Assembly: GCA_937950605.1 (NCBI GenBank)
Contig: CALFDA010000075.1
Location: forward strand, 1 to 10,835
Origin: an uncultured PS1 clade bacterium
GTDB taxonomy: Bacteria; Pseudomonadota; Gammaproteobacteria; PS1; Pseudothioglobaceae
Length of the DNA stretch: 10,835 nt
Reading direction: 5' to 3'
Positions 8,503 to 10,835 of the stretch are shown piece after piece (the stretch's first letter is position 1; each line of letters begins with the position of its first letter). Position numbers and translations under genes: made by a program. The notes under the pieces are model-generated. The model saw only the letters and a list, made by a program, of their open reading frames with translations. It was not told where the DNA came from and did not search any database.

Positions 8503-9106
8503 TTAGCCCTAAACCGATAAACGCACCTGGTGGCAAAATAGCTAGTAGTGTGCCTTGATAATTTTCAAACACAGTTATATCAAGAGCATTGCCTAACCCG
8601 CCTAACAATAAAGATGCCTGTCCAAACAAAGTGCCTGAACCAATTAATTCACGTATCGCACCCAAAACAACAAGCACAACAGAAAAACCAATACCCATCA
8701 TCAATCCATCTAATGCGGACCTATCCCACGAGTTCTTACTAGCAAAAACTTCTGCTCTACCCAAAATAGCACAGTTGGTAACAATCAGTGGTACAAAAAT
8801 ACCTAATACCAAATATAAATCATAAAAATAAGATTGCATGACAAGCTCGACAATAGTAACAATACATGCTATAAGTAGCACAAAGATGGGGATACGCACC
8901 TCTTTGCGAATGACATTTTTAAAAAGTGAAATGCTAGTATTTGAGGCAACTAATACAAAAGTAGTGGCAATTCCCAAGCCAATTGCATTAGTAATATTAT
9001 TAGTAACTGCTAAAAGCGGACATAAACCCAATAACGCAACCAAGGCTTGATTGTTATTCCACAAGCCATTTTTTACAATTTTGATATATTCGTTCATTAA
9101 CGGCAT
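8450..9106 (-). CDS. rsxE: Rnf/Rsx electron transport complex subunit E
   Basis: RsxE (RnfE) is a membrane subunit of the Rnf/Rsx complex, which couples electron transfer between NADH and ferredoxin to ion movement across the inner membrane; in E. coli it also helps reduce SoxR. The 218 residues align closely with the 231-residue E. coli protein: GLWNNNQALVALLGLCPLL (14-32), PLIVTNCAILGRAE (106-119) and LPPGAFIGLGL (191-201), within about six membrane helices. The Cys in GLCPLL and in VTNC is conserved. The E. coli N-terminus lines up with Met4 (ATG at 9095-9097), so the protein may start there. The ATG at 9104-9106 has a weak AGAG ten bases upstream. The C-terminus is about a dozen residues shorter than in E. 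coli. No other rsx/rnf gene, and no nth, is in the window. It is the first gene of the minus-strand cluster, with a promoter-like sequence just upstream. Confidence 0.95.
   Translation of the reverse strand: MPLMNEYIKIVKNGLWNNNQALVALLGLCPLLAVTNNITNAIGLGIATTFVLVASNTSISLFKNVIRKEVRIPIFVLLIACIVTIVELVMQSYFYDLYLVLGIFVPLIVTNCAILGRAEVFASKNSWDRSALDGLMMGIGFSVVLVVLGAIRELIGSGTLFGQASLLLGGLGNALDITVFENYQGTLLAILPPGAFIGLGLIVAFKNFIDRRISKNSA
8507..8510 (-). promoter_or_regulatory. Ribosome binding site selecting the TTG start of prmC
   Basis: The minus strand reads AGGG here, inside the rsxE coding region. The spacing to the second of the paired TTG codons (7 bases) is close to ideal, and to the first it is 4 bases. 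It favours a non-ATG start for prmC over a later TTG at codon 8, which has no such site. Confidence 0.5.
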
Positions 9107-9141
9107 TTTTTCAAAACTCTAATATAATCCTTCACCGCCTG

Positions 9142-9171
9142 ATAATACCTAATTCAAATACTGTTTGTAAA
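9142..9171 (-). promoter_or_regulatory. Putative sigma70-type promoter for rsxE and genes downstream
   Basis: On the minus strand TTTACA (9171-9166) and TATTAT (9147-9142) are separated by 18 bases; each matches five of six consensus positions. Transcription would start near 9135, giving a leader of about 30-40 bases before the rsxE start. It would also serve prmC and dctP, and possibly dctQM if transcription crosses the spacer. The call is by pattern only. Confidence 0.45.
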
Positions 9172-9371
9172 ATTTGATAAGCCCAACCCTCGATTTTGCA
9201 TGCTTTTTGATTTTTTTTACTATTAACACGCCTACTTATAAGCAAATTAAGCAAATTCTAATGTGTTAATTTTCAACATAAAATTAAATTATTTTTGCAC
9301 ATTCTACAAAAAGGCTATACAACAAGCAACAATTTTTAGCAAACAAGTGCCGTTGTAACCAAAAATGAGCC

Positions 9372-9400
9372 TAAACAAACAGGCGTAAGTATGTTATCAT
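9372..9400 (+). promoter_or_regulatory. Putative promoter for the TPR-protein gene
   Basis: TAAACA (9372-9377) and TATCAT (9395-9400) are separated by 17 bases, matching four and five of six consensus positions. The start would be near 9407, giving a leader of about 36 bases with the ribosome binding site well placed. The small inverted repeat gcct/aggc (9369-9384) overlaps the -35 box and might be an operator, but its 4-base arms are weak evidence. Confidence 0.4.
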
Positions 9401-9429
9401 GCAATATTCGAAAGAATTTTAACCAAAAC

Positions 9430-9434
9430 AGGAG
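9430..9434 (+). promoter_or_regulatory. Strong ribosome binding site fixing the TPR-gene start
   Basis: AGGAG ends eight bases before the ATG at 9443-9445. It overlaps an in-frame GTG at 9434 that could otherwise be taken as the start, so the ATG is the real one. Confidence 0.8.
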
Positions 9435-9442
9435 TGTCAGTT

Positions 9443-10294
9443 ATGAATAAAATTATCTTACTAGCAACAACATTATTGGTATGCGCGCAGTTTACACATG
9501 CAGTTAGTCCAACATTTGAGCAAGAAACTCAAACGCAAGCAAAGCAGCTTGATTCAAAAGCACAATTACCAAATCAAAATTCCGTAGAACAAGAGGATGA
9601 GATTAAGTCTGATGACCATGAGGCTTATTATAATATGGGAGTTATCCATACTAGGTTAGGCGAACACCAAAAAGCACTTGGTGCTTATCAAAAGGCAATA
9701 GAGGTTAAACCTGATGACTATGAGGCTTATTATAATATGGGGGTTCTCTATGCTAGGTTAGGCGAACACCAAAAAGCACTTGATGCTTATCGAAATGCTA
9801 CTAAGATTCAACCTGAGCACCAAGGTGCTTATTACGCTTACTTCGATATGGGGAATATCTACTCCATATTAGGAGAATACTACAAGGCACTTAATGCTTA
9901 TCAAAAGGCGATAGAGGCTAAACCTGATGATCATGTAGCCTACTACAATATGGGCAATGTCTATTCTCAATTAGGCGAACACCAAAAAGCAATTGAAACT
10001 TATCAAAAAACAGTTCAGATTAGGTCTGATGACCATGAGGCTTATGTCAATATGGGTATTGCCTACTCTCAGTTAGGCGAACACCAAAAAGCAATTGATG
10101 CTTATCAAAAGGCGATAAAGGTTAGACATTATGACCATGAGGCTTATTACAATATGGGAAATGCCTATGCTCAATTAGAAGAATACCAAAAAGCAATTGA
10201 TGCTTATCAAAAGGCTGTTAATATCAGACCCGACCATAAGGTTTACTACAATATGAGTATTGTCCGTGGCATTATGAAGCAACAACGGAAGTAA
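9443..10294 (+). CDS. Exported tetratricopeptide-repeat protein
   Basis: From the ATG the protein has 283 residues. It begins with a Sec signal peptide (MNKIILLATTLLVCA, then QFTHA, with cleavage likely after Ala20), so it is probably periplasmic or secreted. A Gln/Asp/Glu-rich linker of about 35 residues follows. Then come six tandem TPR units at 9611-10231 and a partial seventh unit that caps the array. Each unit resembles DDHEAYYNMG, then a LGEHQKAL helix, then AYQKAIEVKP, the usual 34-residue helix-turn-helix that binds other proteins. Unit 3 has three extra residues. The partner is unknown. The next gene encodes a probable surface adhesin, so a role in its secretion, folding or anchoring is possible but unproven. 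The start is fixed by AGGAG eight bases upstream, and a strong terminator follows the stop. The DNA units are nearly identical, so unit number may differ between strains. Confidence 0.9.
   Translation: MNKIILLATTLLVCAQFTHAVSPTFEQETQTQAKQLDSKAQLPNQNSVEQEDEIKSDDHEAYYNMGVIHTRLGEHQKALGAYQKAIEVKPDDYEAYYNMGVLYARLGEHQKALDAYRNATKIQPEHQGAYYAYFDMGNIYSILGEYYKALNAYQKAIEAKPDDHVAYYNMGNVYSQLGEHQKAIETYQKTVQIRSDDHEAYVNMGIAYSQLGEHQKAIDAYQKAIKVRHYDHEAYYNMGNAYAQLEEYQKAIDAYQKAVNIRPDHKVYYNMSIVRGIMKQQRK
9611..10231 (+). repeat. Tandem 102-base repeats encoding TPR units
   Basis: Six units: 9611-9712, 9713-9814, 9815-9925 (111 bases), 9926-10027, 10028-10129 and 10130-10231. Units 1, 2, 4 and 5 share an identical run of about 21 bases coding for LGEHQKA, and units 1, 3, 5 and 6 share gcttatcaaaaggc. 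Such conservation at the DNA level, beyond what the protein requires, points to recent duplication or gene conversion among units. Confidence 0.88.
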
Positions 10295-10324
10295 CTTATA
10301 AAAACAACTCAGTTAATAGTTAAT

Positions 10325-10352
10325 AAAAAGCCTAGTTTTCGCTGGGCTTTTT
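10325..10352 (+). terminator. Rho-independent terminator after the TPR gene
   Basis: An 11-bp stem (aaaaagcctag, 10325-10335, pairing with ctgggcttttt, 10342-10352, with one G-U wobble) encloses the loop ttttcg. The five T residues at the end serve as the U tract. It lies 30 bases after the TPR stop. It ends directly before the AGG of the next gene, so any transcript entering the adhesin gene from upstream must read through it. Confidence 0.88.
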
Positions 10353-10363
10353 AGGTTTTAAAT

Positions 10364-10835
10364 ATGAAAAAACAACCAATAAACCAAAACACAAACAACC
10401 TTATCAAACCACAGGGGGGGGGTACTTTATCAGGTTGATGCACCAAACCTAATTGTTCTTAAAAAGCAAAATAATTTAGAAGTATTGATTGAAGACAAAA
10501 CTATTGTCTTCTTAGATTATTTTGAAGTCTGTGATAACGATGAATGCTTAGTAGAACTACCATCTGAAGATGGAGGCGTTTATTTTGTAGATAACAATAC
10601 AGAATTTACCCAGCTTGATGATGGCTCACAACTTGTTCATTACTACGGCGATGAGGATATCTTAAAATCAATCGCTAATAGTCAATCTGTTGTGTTTGCT
10701 GAGTCTTTTGCTAGACTTATAGTTGTCGGTACTTTTAATCCTGCTTTGGCTTCACTGGGTTTTTTAAGTGTCAGCGGCGGCGGTGGCAGTGGGAATGCTT
10801 CGAGTGATTCAACTAAAACAGAACCTCAAACACAA
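10364..10835 (+). CDS. N-terminal part of a probable Bap/RTX-like surface adhesin, frame-broken at a G tract (phase OFF; 3' end outside window)
   Basis: The ATG at 10364 follows an AGG at 10353-10355 with an 8-base spacer. Its frame reads through a short Asn/Gln/Lys-rich leader into nine G residues (10414-10422) and then stops at TGA 10436-10438, after 24 codons. A different frame is open from 10383 to the window end. It has no usable start before the tract and is clearly coding. Removing one G, or adding two, joins the two into a product with 157 residues visible. The joined product has an acidic N-terminal domain (VLYQVDAPNLIVLKKQN, later LDDGSQLVHYYGDEDIL), a hydrophobic stretch near residues 116-135 with NPALASLGFLSVS, and a Gly/Ser run SGGGGSG (137-143), then a Ser/Thr-rich segment. 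This order resembles the prefix domain and Gly-rich linker at the start of very large Bap/LapA-type adhesins secreted by type I systems. The family call is by general resemblance only. It may instead be a pseudogene or a homopolymer sequencing error. Confidence 0.68.
10414..10422 (+). repeat. G9 homopolymer tract, probable phase-variation switch
   Basis: Nine consecutive G residues lie 50 bases inside the adhesin gene, in a region that is otherwise very AT-rich. Such tracts change length by slipped-strand mispairing in replication. Eight or eleven G residues would put the start codon in frame with the long downstream coding frame. Nine gives the truncated 24-codon peptide, and ten also fails. 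Confidence 0.8.

Larger units (their letters stand above)
9107..9433. other. Divergent intergenic region between rsxE and the TPR gene
   Basis: This stretch has no coding frame and separates two divergent genes, so it should hold promoters for both; one candidate for each strand is listed separately. It also contains a 9-base direct repeat, aagcaaatt twice in tandem (9240-9257), a long T run near 9210-9220, and a gcct/aggc inverted repeat (9369-9384) overlapping the TPR promoter candidate. No tRNA or riboswitch-like fold is recognised. Confidence 0.55.

Noticed and set aside
8548..9050. Plus-strand open frames opposite rsxE (8548-8742, 8589-8825, 8838-9050)
   Set aside because: RsxE on the minus strand matches its family end to end; the antisense frames are low-complexity by-products.
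9295..9321. Alternative plus-strand promoter TTGCAC / TATACA
   Set aside because: The spacer is only 15 bases and it would give a leader of over 110 bases; the pair at 9372-9400 is better spaced.
9434..9436. GTG as the start of the TPR gene
   Set aside because: It overlaps the AGGAG ribosome binding site; the ATG nine bases later has ideal spacing and begins a normal signal peptide.
9611..10231. Regularly spaced repeats that could be mistaken for a CRISPR array or satellite DNA
   Set aside because: The units are contiguous, 102 bases long, divisible by three, and translate into canonical TPR motifs without spacers.
10438..10452. ATG overlapping the TGA after the G tract as a restart for the adhesin
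   Set aside because: It is in a third frame and hits a stop after four codons, so it cannot rescue the downstream frame.

Overview
The window is AT-rich, gene-dense bacterial DNA. The closest matches I recognise by eye point to a gammaproteobacterium. It has the long fused PurL of Gamma- and Betaproteobacteria, an RsxE/RnfE subunit that aligns almost residue for residue with the enterobacterial protein, and PrmC. The base composition and gene style would fit the SUP05/Thioglobus group of sulfur oxidisers, which includes symbionts of deep-sea mussels and clams. That placement is inference, because no rRNA or other decisive marker is present.

Layout. Positions 2-466 (+) hold the C-terminal part of a PD-(D/E)XK nuclease, probably a restriction endonuclease; its stop overlaps the start of purL. 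Positions 463-4254 (+) are a complete purL. A short AT-rich gap with inverted repeats (4255-4501) separates purL from a convergent minus-strand cluster. Read 5' to 3', that cluster is rsxE (9106-8450), prmC (8502-7699), dctP (7683-6604), a 330-base non-coding spacer, dctQ (6273-5794) and dctM (5797-4502). The last three encode a complete tripartite TRAP uptake system whose binding protein resembles TakP, the 2-oxo-acid/monocarboxylate type. A second gap (9107-9433) carries divergent promoter-like sequences. On the plus strand follow a secreted TPR-repeat protein (9443-10294), a strong intrinsic terminator (10325-10352), and the 5' part of a gene for a probable very large Bap/RTX-like surface adhesin, which runs off the window end.

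Most notable point. The adhesin reading frame is broken at a run of nine G residues (10414-10422), 50 bases after its start codon. With eight or eleven G residues, the start codon with its ribosome binding site would be in frame with the long downstream coding frame. With nine, translation stops after 24 codons. This is the classic layout of a slipped-strand, phase-variable surface gene, seen here in the OFF state. The TPR gene next to it is built from nearly identical 102-base units that could also change copy number, so the right end of the window looks like a locus that generates surface variation.

How the genes fit together. purL belongs to purine synthesis, rsxE to an Rnf/Rsx membrane electron-transfer complex, prmC to maturation of release factors, and the TRAP system imports a small organic acid using an ion gradient. 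Placing rsxE, prmC and the TRAP genes in one run suggests co-transcription rather than a shared pathway.
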